From contig CAJXYS010000008.1 in the NCBI GenBank assembly GCA_913063035.1, positions 29,718-93,717 on the forward strand: DNA of 64,000 nucleotides. Reading direction: 5' to 3'. The translations under genes were made by a program, and so were the position numbers. The DNA is from an uncultured Maritimibacter sp. (GTDB lineage: Bacteria > Pseudomonadota > Alphaproteobacteria > Rhodobacterales > Rhodobacteraceae). Positions 1 to 8,880 of the stretch are shown one piece after another. Below the pieces are notes generated by a model that searched no databases, was not told the DNA's origin, and saw only the letters and a program-made list of their open reading frames with translations. The number at the start of each line of letters is the position of its first letter. The first letter of the stretch is position 1.

Positions 1-1272
<1,272 letters not shown>

Positions 1273-1312
1273 CGGAAATCTCTCTGTCTGTACTCAGCTC
1301 TCGTGCGATTGT

Positions 1313-1365
1313 CCGGCGCGGTCACGATTCCCCTGAGCGGACGCGCCGGCCGACGGCACGCTCAG
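1313..1365 (-). promoter_or_regulatory. Competing hairpins of the leuA attenuator
   Basis: Two stems that cannot coexist lie between the leader peptide and leuA. Stem A pairs 1359-1365 (CTGAGCG on the minus strand, overlapping the leader stop codon) with 1333-1339 (CGCTCAG). Stem B pairs 1342-1349 (CCGGCGCG) with 1313-1320 (CGCGCCGG). Each stem's arm lies in the other's loop. A ribosome stalled on the Leu codons should leave stem A free to form and block B; a ribosome reaching the stop would cover A and allow B. Stem B has no U-run after it, so the off state may be Rho-dependent or translational rather than an intrinsic terminator. Pairing is seen; the mechanism is inferred. Confidence 0.65.
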
Positions 1366-1451
1366 AGGCGGCTAAGTAGAAGAAGCGCAGCGCAGGCCGG
1401 GCCACGGAAAGCGGCCGGCAGGGTCGAGGGCTGTGCGGTCATGCGCGTCAT
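1362..1451 (-). CDS. leuL: leuA leader peptide (Leu-rich attenuator ORF)
   Basis: A 29-codon reading frame upstream of leuA on the same strand. It ends Ala-Ala-Leu-Leu-Leu-Leu-Ser-Arg-Leu-stop, with four consecutive Leu codons (CTT CTT CTA CTT at 1374-1385) and a fifth just before the TGA. CTT and CTA are unusual codons in this GC-rich window, which fits codons chosen to stall under leucine limitation. A TATAGT -10-like box at 1460-1465 leaves only 8 nt before the ATG at 1451 and no ribosome site is visible, so the transcript may start at the ATG (leaderless), as established for trpL of Sinorhizobium. A second in-frame ATG is at 1442. Confidence 0.75.
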   Translation of the reverse strand: MTRMTAQPSTLPAAFRGPACAALLLLSRL

Positions 1452-1459
1452 GGGGCCGC

Positions 1460-1465
1460 ACTATA
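1460..1465 (-). promoter_or_regulatory. Probable -10 box of the leuL-leuA transcript
   Basis: TATAGT on the minus strand, ending 8 nt before the leader-peptide ATG. The matching -35 region (about 17 bp further upstream) is only a weak T-rich stretch. Its position predicts transcription starting at or next to the leader ATG. Confidence 0.45.
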
Positions 1466-1497
1466 CGCCTTCATGCGGCGAGGAAAACCCCGTTTTT

Positions 1498-2292
1498 TCA
1501 GACCAGCCCGAGTTCCGCGTCGCCGGCGATACGGTCGTATTTGTCACGCGGGGGCATCGGCCTGGCCGGCCAGTCGGGGTCGAACACGAAACTCGAGCGC
1601 GCGCGGCCCTCGGGCAGCGCGCCGTTGCCGGCGCCCACGGCGTAATCGTAGTAGAGCTTCACGATCCGCTCGAACCCGACCTGCTGCGCGGCGGGGTGGG
1701 CGCGACAGGCCTCCTGCCAGCGCCGCACGCGGGCGAAACCGAGACCATCCGGCAGCGTGAAATCCTCGTAATACTCCAGGAACCAGAAGCGCATCATCAG
1801 CGGCGTGTAGACCAGTTCCGCCAGTCCGAAGCGGTCGAAGAGCCAGGTGCCATCGGGGTTGTGGTGGCGCAGCGCGTCGTCGAGCCAGGCGTATTCGGCA
1901 AGCAGCGCGTCGCGCAGCTCGGCCGTGCGCGCGCGGTCGCGGTTCATGACGAACCGGTATCCTGCCATGCCGAACGGGCCCTCTCGTGACATGACGAGGC
2001 GCTCGACGGCGCGTTCGAACGGGTCGCTCCGGGCGATCCGCGGTGTCGCGAAGCGTTCCTCGACATATCGCATGATGACGAGGCTTTCCTTGAGAATGCG
2101 GCCGTCTTCGGTCTCGAGGATCGGCAGGGCGGTGGTGCCGCGCGATTTCTCGAGCAGCCATGCCGGCCGGGGCCGCGTGATATCCACCACGTGGTAGTCC
2201 ACCGCATCCCCGAGTCCCTTCAAGTCCAGCAGGATCTCGACCCGTTGCGAGAAGGGGCAGACGGGAATGTGGTAGATGATCGGCCGTTTCAT
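1498..2292 (-). CDS. Glutathione S-transferase-like protein
   Basis: 264-aa cytosolic protein with an N-terminal thioredoxin-fold GST domain and an alpha-helical C-terminal domain. Residues 12-15 read Cys-Pro-Phe-Ser, a glutaredoxin-like CPxS site typical of omega/beta-class bacterial GSTs where Cys rather than Ser or Tyr activates glutathione; the cis-Pro region (TTALPILETEDG) and ES substrate motif (LKESLVIMRYVEE) follow. ATG at 2292 is chosen because AGGAAA precedes it; an upstream in-frame start would add 19 residues and overlap the divergent SDR promoter. Substrate cannot be inferred; thiol transfer or deglutathionylation fits the Cys site better than xenobiotic conjugation. Confidence 0.88.
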   Translation of the reverse strand: MKRPIIYHIPVCPFSQRVEILLDLKGLGDAVDYHVVDITRPRPAWLLEKSRGTTALPILETEDGRILKESLVIMRYVEERFATPRIARSDPFERAVERLVMSREGPFGMAGYRFVMNRDRARTAELRDALLAEYAWLDDALRHHNPDGTWLFDRFGLAELVYTPLMMRFWFLEYYEDFTLPDGLGFARVRRWQEACRAHPAAQQVGFERIVKLYYDYAVGAGNGALPEGRARSSFVFDPDWPARPMPPRDKYDRIAGDAELGLV

Positions 2293-2351
2293 GAGGGGTT
2301 TCCTGCGCGATAGCTGTTTGACGGGTGGCCCGGGCAGGATATCTGCCACGC

Positions 2352-3023
2352 ATGGTTATTGAAAACGCTCTGGTGATCGGCGCCTCCGGTGGTATCGGGC
2401 AGGCCCTTTGCAAGGCGCTCGCGGCCCGCGGCGTCAGCGTCACCCCCCTCTCGCGCAGCCGTGACGGGCTCGACGTGACGGACGAGCAGTCGGTCGAGAC
2501 GGTGCTCGGCGGGCTCGACGGCCCCCATGACCTGGTCTTCGTCGCCACCGGCGCGCTCGAGATCAACGGGCACGCGCCCGAGAAGGCCCTGCGGCAGGTG
2601 TCGGCCCCGGGCTTCATGGAGCAGTTCGCGGTGAACGCCATGGGCCCGGCCTTGATCATGAAGCACGCCGCCCGGCTTCTGCCGCGCGACCGCCGGGCCG
2701 TCTTCGCCGCGCTGTCGGCGCGGGTCGGCTCCATCGGCGACAACCGGCGGGGTGGCTGGTACGCCTACCGGATGGCGAAGGCGGCGCTGAACCAGTTCGT
2801 GCATGGCGCGGCGATCGAACTGGCCCGCAGCCATCGCGAGTCGATCTGTGTGGCGCTTCACCCCGGCACGGTCGAGACGCCCCTCACCGCGAAGTATGCA
2901 GGCAACCATCCGACCGTGACGCCCGACCAGGCCGCGCGGCACCTGCTTGGTGTCATCGACGGGCTGACCCCCGCCGAGACCGGGCTGTTCTTCGACTGGG
3001 CCGGCAAGCGAGTGGAGTGGTGA
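2352..3023 (+). CDS. Short-chain dehydrogenase/reductase (SDR)
   Basis: 223-aa Rossmann-fold oxidoreductase, cytoplasmic. NAD(P) site GASGGIG at residues 10-16; catalytic Tyr139-x3-Lys143 with an upstream Ser in ALSARVGSIGDN. The C-terminal half carries the HPGTVETPL motif common in CsgA-like SDRs. The ATG at 2352 gives the glycine motif its usual distance from the N terminus; an earlier in-frame start adds nine residues. The stop overlaps the start of the photolyase gene by a few bases, so the two are translationally coupled, suggesting a shared light- or oxidative-stress role. The substrate is unknown. Confidence 0.9.
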   Translation: MVIENALVIGASGGIGQALCKALAARGVSVTPLSRSRDGLDVTDEQSVETVLGGLDGPHDLVFVATGALEINGHAPEKALRQVSAPGFMEQFAVNAMGPALIMKHAARLLPRDRRAVFAALSARVGSIGDNRRGGWYAYRMAKAALNQFVHGAAIELARSHRESICVALHPGTVETPLTAKYAGNHPTVTPDQAARHLLGVIDGLTPAETGLFFDWAGKRVEW

Positions 3024-4549
3024 ATCCGCGTCTCGTCCTGGTGCTGGGCGACCAGCTGTCGCCGGGCGTCGCCGCGCTGAAGGCGGCGGACAAGGACCGC
3101 GATGTCGTGGTCATGGCCGAAGTGGCCGACGAGGCCGGCTACGTCCCGCACCATCCCAAGAAGATCGCGCTGGTCCTGGCGGCCATGCGCAAGCATGCCG
3201 AGCGCCTGCGCCATGACGGGTGGCATGTCGCCTATACCCGCCTCGACGATCCGGAAAACACCGGCAGCATCGCGGGCGAGCTGCTGCGCCGGGCCGAGGA
3301 ACATCGCGCGGGCGAGGTGCTGGCGACCGAGCCCGGCGAATGGCGGCTCATCCAGCTGCTGGATGCGCTGCCGCTGACGGTGCGCCAGCTGCCCGATGAC
3401 CGCTTCGTCTGTTCCAGCGCCGAGTTCGCGCGCTGGGCCGAGGGCCGCAAGAGCCTCCGGATGGAGTTCTTCTATCGCGAGATGCGGCGCAAGACCGGGC
3501 TGCTGATGGAAGATGGGCAGCCGGCCGGCGGGCAGTGGAACTTCGACCACGAGAACCGGAAGCCGGCACCCGGCGAGGTCGCTTACGGTGGGCCGATGCA
3601 ATTCACCCCGGACGCGGTCGTCGAAGAGGTGCTCGACCTGGTCGAGGCCCGGTTCGGGGGCAATTTCGGGGATCTCCGCCCCTTCGCCTTCGCGACCGAG
3701 CCCGGCCAGGCTCGCCGCGCGCTGGCGCATTTCGTCTCCGGGGCGCTGCCGCGCTTCGGGGACTACCAGGACGCCATGCTGGAAAGCAGCCGGACGCTCT
3801 ACCATGCGGTGATTTCGCCGTATCTGAATATCGGCCTTCTCGACCCGCTCGAGGTCTGCCGCGCGGTCGAGGAGGCCTGGCAGGCCGGGGATGTGCCGAT
3901 CAACGCCGCCGAGGGGTTCATCCGCCAGATCATCGGCTGGCGCGAATTCGTGCGCGGCATCTACATGCTTCAGGGGGCCGACTACACGGCCTCCAACATG
4001 CTGGGCCACGACCGGGACCTGCCCGCCTTCTTCTGGGGCGCCGAGACGCGGATGAACTGCATCGCCCACACCGTCGCCCAGACGCGCGAGGACGCCTATG
4101 CGCATCACATCCAGCGGCTGATGGTGACCGGCAATTTCGCCCTGCTCGCGGGGATCGATCCCGCCCGGGTGCACGAATGGTATCTCGCTGTCTACACCGA
4201 CGCCTTCGAATGGGTCGAGGCGCCCAACACCATCGGCATGAGCCAGTTCGCCGATGGCGGCGTGGTGGGGTCGAAGCCCTATGTCTCTTCGGGCAACTAC
4301 ATCTCGAAAATGTCGGACTACTGCCGGGGCTGCGCCTACAAGGTAAAGGACAAGACGGGCCCCGGGGCCTGCCCCTTCAACCTGCTTTACTGGCATTTCC
4401 TCGATCGCCACCGCGCGCGGTTCGCGCGCAATCCGCGCATGGCCCAGATGTACCGAACCTGGGACCGCATGGACGACGCGCGCCGTCGCACGATCCTGTC
4501 CGAGGCCGGGGACTGGCTCGCCCGGCTCGACGCGGGCGAGACGGTCTAG
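3017..4549 (+). CDS. phrB: Iron-sulfur bacterial cryptochrome/photolyase (FeS-BCP)
   Basis: About 510 aa, matching PhrB/CryB-type (6-4) photolyases. These flavoproteins bind FAD, a lumazine antenna and a 4Fe-4S cluster and use blue light to reverse UV lesions or signal. The four cluster cysteines are visible at residues 348, 436, 439 and 452, the same spacing as in the Agrobacterium enzyme. The N-terminal Rossmann domain starts LVLVLGDQLSPG; the C-terminal helical FAD domain contains GWREFVRGIY and the conserved EAPNTIGMSQFADGG block. Start is GTG at 3017 or 3020, overlapping the SDR stop. Coupled to the SDR. Repair versus photoreceptor function cannot be decided from sequence. Confidence 0.94.
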   Translation: MVNPRLVLVLGDQLSPGVAALKAADKDRDVVVMAEVADEAGYVPHHPKKIALVLAAMRKHAERLRHDGWHVAYTRLDDPENTGSIAGELLRRAEEHRAGEVLATEPGEWRLIQLLDALPLTVRQLPDDRFVCSSAEFARWAEGRKSLRMEFFYREMRRKTGLLMEDGQPAGGQWNFDHENRKPAPGEVAYGGPMQFTPDAVVEEVLDLVEARFGGNFGDLRPFAFATEPGQARRALAHFVSGALPRFGDYQDAMLESSRTLYHAVISPYLNIGLLDPLEVCRAVEEAWQAGDVPINAAEGFIRQIIGWREFVRGIYMLQGADYTASNMLGHDRDLPAFFWGAETRMNCIAHTVAQTREDAYAHHIQRLMVTGNFALLAGIDPARVHEWYLAVYTDAFEWVEAPNTIGMSQFADGGVVGSKPYVSSGNYISKMSDYCRGCAYKVKDKTGPGACPFNLLYWHFLDRHRARFARNPRMAQMYRTWDRMDDARRRTILSEAGDWLARLDAGETV

Positions 4550-4550
4550 G

Positions 4551-6098
4551 TCACTCGGTTCCCGCGGCCGCGGCGTCGTCCACCGCCGGCGTCTCGGCCG
4601 GGGTAGCCCCATCGCCGTCGCCGGCGGCCTCGCGGCCGTCGATCCATTGGCCGTCGTAGACTTCGCCCGAGGCGTAGGTCATCACGCCCTGGCCCTGGCG
4701 CTTGCCCTCGACGAACATGCCTTCATAGACGTCGCCATTGGCGTATTTCGCGGTGCCCTGTCCGTGGATCTCGCCGTCGCGCCACGCGCCGCTGTATTCG
4801 AACCCGTCGGGCATGACGATGGTCCCGCGCCCGTGGCGCTGGCCGTCGCGAAACTGGCCGGTATAGACGGTGCCGTCCGCATAGGTGGCGACGCCCTGGC
4901 CGTCGCGCTGGCCCTCTTTCCATTCCCCGACGTACTTGTAGCCGTCGGTGTAGGTCATCGTGCCCTGGCCATGGTTCTTGGCATCGCGGAATTCACCCTC
5001 GTAGACGAGCCCGTTGGCGTATTCCGCGCGGCCCTTGCCCTCGATCACGCCCTCGACCCACTCACCCTCGTAGGAGGAGCCGTCCGCGTAGACGATCCGC
5101 CCCTCGCCATGGGCGAGGTCGTTGCGGAATGCGCCCTCGTAGACAGATCCGTCCGGATAGGTGACCGTGCCCATCCCCTCGATCCGGCCCTGGGCCCATT
5201 CGCCGGTGTAGACATACCCGTCGGTGCCGCGGAAGGTGCCCTGGCCATGGCGCTTGTCGTTGCGGAACTCGCCTTCGTAGACATCGCCGTTGGCGTAGCG
5301 GACCGTGCCGTTGCCGTGGCGCTGCCCGTCGACGAGCGTGCCTTCGTAGACGTCGCCGTTGGGCTGGGTCAGCGTGCCGAACCCGTTGATCTGCCCGTTC
5401 TTCCAGGCGCCGACATATTCCAGGCCGTCGGGCATGACCAGCGTGCCCTGGCCTTCGCGGACGCCCTGCGCGATCTCGCCCTCGTAGACCGCGCCGTCGG
5501 GGTAGGTGATGGTGCCGCGACCTTCCTTGACGCCGCGGCTCCACGTGCCCTCGTAGACATAGCCATTGGGGCTGCGCATCACGCCGAAGCCGTGGTGGAG
5601 CGCGTTCTGGAACTCGCCCTCGTAGCGCACCCCGTTGGCATAGATCGCCACGCCCTTGCCGGTGATCTTTCCCTCGGCCCAGTCGCCTTCGTAGATGCCG
5701 CCGTCGGGAAAGGTAATCTGCCCGAACCCGTGCGGCTTGCCCTCGGCGAAGCTGCCCTCGTAGACCGAGCCGTCGGGAAACCGCGCGATCCCCTGTCCGC
5801 GGATCTCTCCATCGACCCACTCGCCGCTGTATTCGTAGCCGTTCGGCAGACGGTAGGTGCCGGTGCCGTGCTGCTTGCCGTTCCGGAAGGTGCCCTCGTA
5901 GATGCCGCCGTCGTCATACTGTTTGGTGACGACCTCGCCATCGGCCTGCGCGGCGGCCGGGCCGGCTGACAGGGCCAATGCGATTGCGACCGTGGCGCCC
6001 CGGAAATGTATCGGCGCGCCGCCTGCGCCGGTCTTGGGATGATGCACGTGTGCCCCCTGGTCCGCGATTGCTGCGCGTTGTTGATCCATGTGGGCCAA
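4551..6098 (-). CDS. Exported protein of about 19 MORN repeats
   Basis: 515 aa (longest frame). After an apparent signal peptide (hydrophobic ATVAIALALSAGPAAA ending in an AxA site near residue 50), almost the whole protein is a tandem array of 23-residue MORN units with the Y-x-G-x-W/F-x-x-G-x-x-x-G-x-G pattern: 18 full repeats plus a partial 19th, then an acidic Ala/Pro/Asp tail. A GTG at 6047, preceded by GGGGGC, gives a more normal signal-peptide length and may be the true start. MORN arrays form elongated beta-sheet solenoids that bind lipids or proteins; a periplasmic or surface scaffold role is inferred. The DNA is a 69-bp-period repeat, so recombinational copy change is possible. Confidence 0.88.
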   Translation of the reverse strand: MAHMDQQRAAIADQGAHVHHPKTGAGGAPIHFRGATVAIALALSAGPAAAQADGEVVTKQYDDGGIYEGTFRNGKQHGTGTYRLPNGYEYSGEWVDGEIRGQGIARFPDGSVYEGSFAEGKPHGFGQITFPDGGIYEGDWAEGKITGKGVAIYANGVRYEGEFQNALHHGFGVMRSPNGYVYEGTWSRGVKEGRGTITYPDGAVYEGEIAQGVREGQGTLVMPDGLEYVGAWKNGQINGFGTLTQPNGDVYEGTLVDGQRHGNGTVRYANGDVYEGEFRNDKRHGQGTFRGTDGYVYTGEWAQGRIEGMGTVTYPDGSVYEGAFRNDLAHGEGRIVYADGSSYEGEWVEGVIEGKGRAEYANGLVYEGEFRDAKNHGQGTMTYTDGYKYVGEWKEGQRDGQGVATYADGTVYTGQFRDGQRHGRGTIVMPDGFEYSGAWRDGEIHGQGTAKYANGDVYEGMFVEGKRQGQGVMTYASGEVYDGQWIDGREAAGDGDGATPAETPAVDDAAAAGTE

Positions 6099-6210
6099 AA
6101 CCTACTTGAGCGGTCATGCGGAGACAACGCTTTTCACGAGACGGCCCTTTCCCCCGGCGCGGGTTCTGCTAAAGAGTCTGCCCGATCCGCAGGGCCCGAG
6201 AGGACATCCC

Positions 6211-7869
6211 ATGTCAGCGACATTCCGCCTGACCTTGGCGCAGCTTAACCCGACGCTCGGCGCCTTCGAGGAGAACGCCGCCAAGGCGCGCGCCGCCCAT
6301 GCCGAGGCCAGGGCCGCCGGGGCCGACATGCTGGCGCTGCCCGAGATGTTCATCACCGGCTACCAGCCCCAGGACCTCGTGCGTCGCCCTGCCTTCGCGC
6401 GCCAGGCCATGGATGCGATCGACCGGCTGGCGGCCGACTGCGCCGACGGGCCGGTGATCGGGATCGGGGGGCCGTTCTCGGGGGACGGGCACCTCTACAA
6501 CGCCTACCATATCCTCGAAGGCGGCCGCGTGGTGGCGCGGATCTTCAAGCACATCCTGCCCAATAGCGGGGTTTTCGACGAGAAGCGGATCTACGACTCC
6601 GGGCCGATCAACGGGCCCTACCGCGTCGGCCCGTTGCGGATCGGAACGCCGATTTGCGAAGACGCCTGGTTCGAGGATGTCTGCGAGGCGCTGGAAGAAA
6701 CCGGCGCCGAGCTCCTGCTGGTGCCGAACGGATCGCCCTATCACCGCCGCAAGCACGATACGCGCACCGGGCTGATGGTGGCACGGGTGATCGAGACCGG
6801 ACTGCCGCTCGTCTACCTGAACCTCGTTGGCGGGCAGGACGACCAGATGTTCGACGGGGGCACGTTCGTTTTGAACCCCGGCGGACGGCTGGCGGTGCAG
6901 ATGCCCCCGCTCGAGGAGGCGCTGACCCATGTGGATTTCGAGCAGACCGCCGACGGCTGGCGGGCGGTACCGGGCGCGCTGGCGCCGCTGCCGGACGCGT
7001 GGGAGGCCGACTACCGCGTCATGGTCGAGACGCTGCGCGACTACCTTCGGAAATCCGGGTTCGACAAGGTTCTTCTCGGGCTTTCGGGCGGTGTCGACAG
7101 CGCGCTGGTGGCGACCATCGCCGTTGATGCCATCGGGGCGGAGAACGTGCGCTGCGTGATGCTGCCCTCGGAATACACCTCGCCCGCGTCGCTGGAGGAC
7201 GCGGCCGCCGTGGCGGCGGCGCTGGGATGCCGCTGCGACACGGTGCCGATCGACAAGGGCCGCGCCGCGGTCACCGAGACGCTGGCACCGCTTTTCGCCG
7301 GCCGCGACGAGGACGTGACCGAGGAGAACATCCAGTCGCGCCTGCGCGGGCTGCTTCTGATGGCGCTCTCGAACAAGTTCGGCGAAATGCTGCTGACGAC
7401 CGGCAACAAGTCCGAGGTCGCGGTCGGCTACGCCACGATCTACGGCGACATGGCCGGCGGCTACAACCCGATCAAGGATCTCTACAAGACCCGCGTCTTC
7501 GAGACCTGTCGCTGGCGCAACGCCAATCACCGCGACTGGATGAAAGGCCCCGACGGCACGGTGATACCGCCGCGCGTGATCGACAAGCCGCCCTCGGCGG
7601 AGCTGCGCGCCGACCAGAAGGACGAGGACAGCCTGCCGCCCTATGACGCGCTCGACCGTATCCTCGAGATGCTGGTCGACGAGGAGCGGTCGGTCGACGA
7701 GATCGTCGCCGCAGGGTTCGACCTCGCGACGGTCAAGCGCATCGAGCATCTCGTCTACATCTCGGAATACAAGCGGTTCCAGGCCGCGCCGGGCACCCGC
7801 CTGACCGAGCGCGCCTTCTGGCTCGACCGGCGGTACCCGGTCGTCAACCGCTGGCGCGACGGCGGCTGA
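6211..7869 (+). CDS. nadE: Glutamine-dependent NAD+ synthetase
   Basis: 552-aa two-domain enzyme for the last step of NAD synthesis, amidating deamido-NAD with ammonia from glutamine. The N-terminal nitrilase-type glutaminase carries Glu45 (LPEMF), Lys113 and nucleophile Cys149 (TPICEDAWFED). The C-terminal ATP-pyrophosphatase domain has the SGGVDS P-loop at 292-297, followed by TGNKSEVAVGYATIYGDMAGG. ATG at 6211 follows GAGAGGACA; upstream in-frame extension overlaps the divergent MORN gene. Single-gene unit. Confidence 0.97.
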   Translation: MSATFRLTLAQLNPTLGAFEENAAKARAAHAEARAAGADMLALPEMFITGYQPQDLVRRPAFARQAMDAIDRLAADCADGPVIGIGGPFSGDGHLYNAYHILEGGRVVARIFKHILPNSGVFDEKRIYDSGPINGPYRVGPLRIGTPICEDAWFEDVCEALEETGAELLLVPNGSPYHRRKHDTRTGLMVARVIETGLPLVYLNLVGGQDDQMFDGGTFVLNPGGRLAVQMPPLEEALTHVDFEQTADGWRAVPGALAPLPDAWEADYRVMVETLRDYLRKSGFDKVLLGLSGGVDSALVATIAVDAIGAENVRCVMLPSEYTSPASLEDAAAVAAALGCRCDTVPIDKGRAAVTETLAPLFAGRDEDVTEENIQSRLRGLLLMALSNKFGEMLLTTGNKSEVAVGYATIYGDMAGGYNPIKDLYKTRVFETCRWRNANHRDWMKGPDGTVIPPRVIDKPPSAELRADQKDEDSLPPYDALDRILEMLVDEERSVDEIVAAGFDLATVKRIEHLVYISEYKRFQAAPGTRLTERAFWLDRRYPVVNRWRDGG

Positions 7870-7897
7870 AGCGCGCCGCCCGCATCCCGCGGCGGCG

Positions 7898-8320
7898 TTA
7901 TCCGAGACGGGCGTCGAGCGTGATGTCGGCGGTCAGCAGCTTCGACACCGGGCACCCGGTCTTGGCACTGTCGGCCGCTTCCTGGAAATCGGCCTCCGAG
8001 GCGCCCGGGACCTTGGCGGTGACGTCGAGATGCACGGCCGTGATCGCGAACCCGTCCTCAACCTGCGCCAGCGTCACCTCGGCGTCGGTGGCGATCATCT
8101 CGGGCGTCAGGCCGCGCGCGCCCAGGATCATCGACAACGCCATGGAATAACAGCCGGCATGGGCGGCGCCGATCAGCTCTTCGGGGTTGGTGCCGGGCGC
8201 GTTCTCGAAGCGGTTGTCGAAGCCGTAGGATACGCCGTCGAGCGTGCCGCTCTCGGTCGAGAGGCGCCCGCGCCCGCTTTTCAGTTCGCCTTTCCAGACG
8301 GCGGAACCCTTGCGTTTCAT
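7898..8320 (-). CDS. OsmC/Ohr-family hydroperoxide-handling protein
   Basis: 140-aa protein of the OsmC subfamily, which reduces organic hydroperoxides in the cytoplasm with two cysteines reduced by lipoylated proteins or low-molecular thiols. The peroxidatic Cys57 sits in AAHAGCYSMALS and the resolving Cys123 in TGCPVSKLL. The N terminus (KRKGSAVWKGELKSG) is typical of OsmC rather than Ohr. ATG at 8320 is preceded by AGGAGACAG. It converges with nadE. Reaction inferred from the family. Confidence 0.93.
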   Translation of the reverse strand: MKRKGSAVWKGELKSGRGRLSTESGTLDGVSYGFDNRFENAPGTNPEELIGAAHAGCYSMALSMILGARGLTPEMIATDAEVTLAQVEDGFAITAVHLDVTAKVPGASEADFQEAADSAKTGCPVSKLLTADITLDARLG

Positions 8321-8390
8321 GCTGTCTCCTCCTTGGTGTGAACGGTTGCGTCGGACACCAACGCAGCGGGGCCGGGAAAGGTTCGCCCGC

Positions 8391-8801
8391 CTATTCCCAC
8401 CAGCGGTCTATGGCGGCGATGTCGTCGTCGGACCAGCCGAAGTGATGCGCCATCTCGTGGACCAGAACATGCGCGACCAGGGCATCCAGCGCCACGTCGC
8501 CGCGATGCGCCCATTCGTCGAGGATGGGGCGGCGGAACAGCCAGACCGTGTCGGGCCCCTGTGGCTGGTCGAGCACCGATTTCTCGGTCATCGGTATGCC
8601 GTCATAGAGTCCCGTCAGCTCGAACGGATCCTGGATGCCGAGCTCGGCCAGCATGTCGTCGCCGGGGAAGTCCGCGACGCGGATGGCCACCGCCGCGGCC
8701 CCGTCCCGGAAAGGCGGCGGCAGCGCATCCGCGGCGGCGCGGGCCATCTCGGCGATCTCGTCGGCGGTGGCGGCGGTGCGGTCTTTCCAGTGCAACGGCA
8801 T
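8391..8801 (-). CDS. Metallopeptidase family protein (HExxH, minimal zincin-like)
   Basis: 136-aa protein of the short DUF1025-type 'metallopeptidase family', with HEMAHHFG at residues 115-122 giving the HExxH zinc site near the C terminus and a preceding LVAHVLVH helix. The family is a minimal zincin fold lacking a pro-domain; substrates are not known. ATG at 8801 has AGGAG upstream; a longer frame would run into the gltX promoter. Divergent from gltX with an 80-bp gap. Confidence 0.88.
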   Translation of the reverse strand: MPLHWKDRTAATADEIAEMARAAADALPPPFRDGAAAVAIRVADFPGDDMLAELGIQDPFELTGLYDGIPMTEKSVLDQPQGPDTVWLFRRPILDEWAHRGDVALDALVAHVLVHEMAHHFGWSDDDIAAIDRWWE

Positions 8802-8880
8802 GCGGGGTCTCCTGTCGCCTCCCCGTGGATATGGACAAAACAGGCGGCTTGTGAAAGAGCAGGCGCCAAGGAGACTGCCC

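Noticed and set aside
4551..6098. Regular ~69-bp DNA repetition considered as a CRISPR array or satellite
   Set aside because: Repeats are contiguous, in frame and encode MORN units; no spacers.
8802..8880. T-box or other leader before gltX
   Set aside because: Only about 80 bp, without T-box or specifier-loop motifs; T-boxes are not expected in this group.
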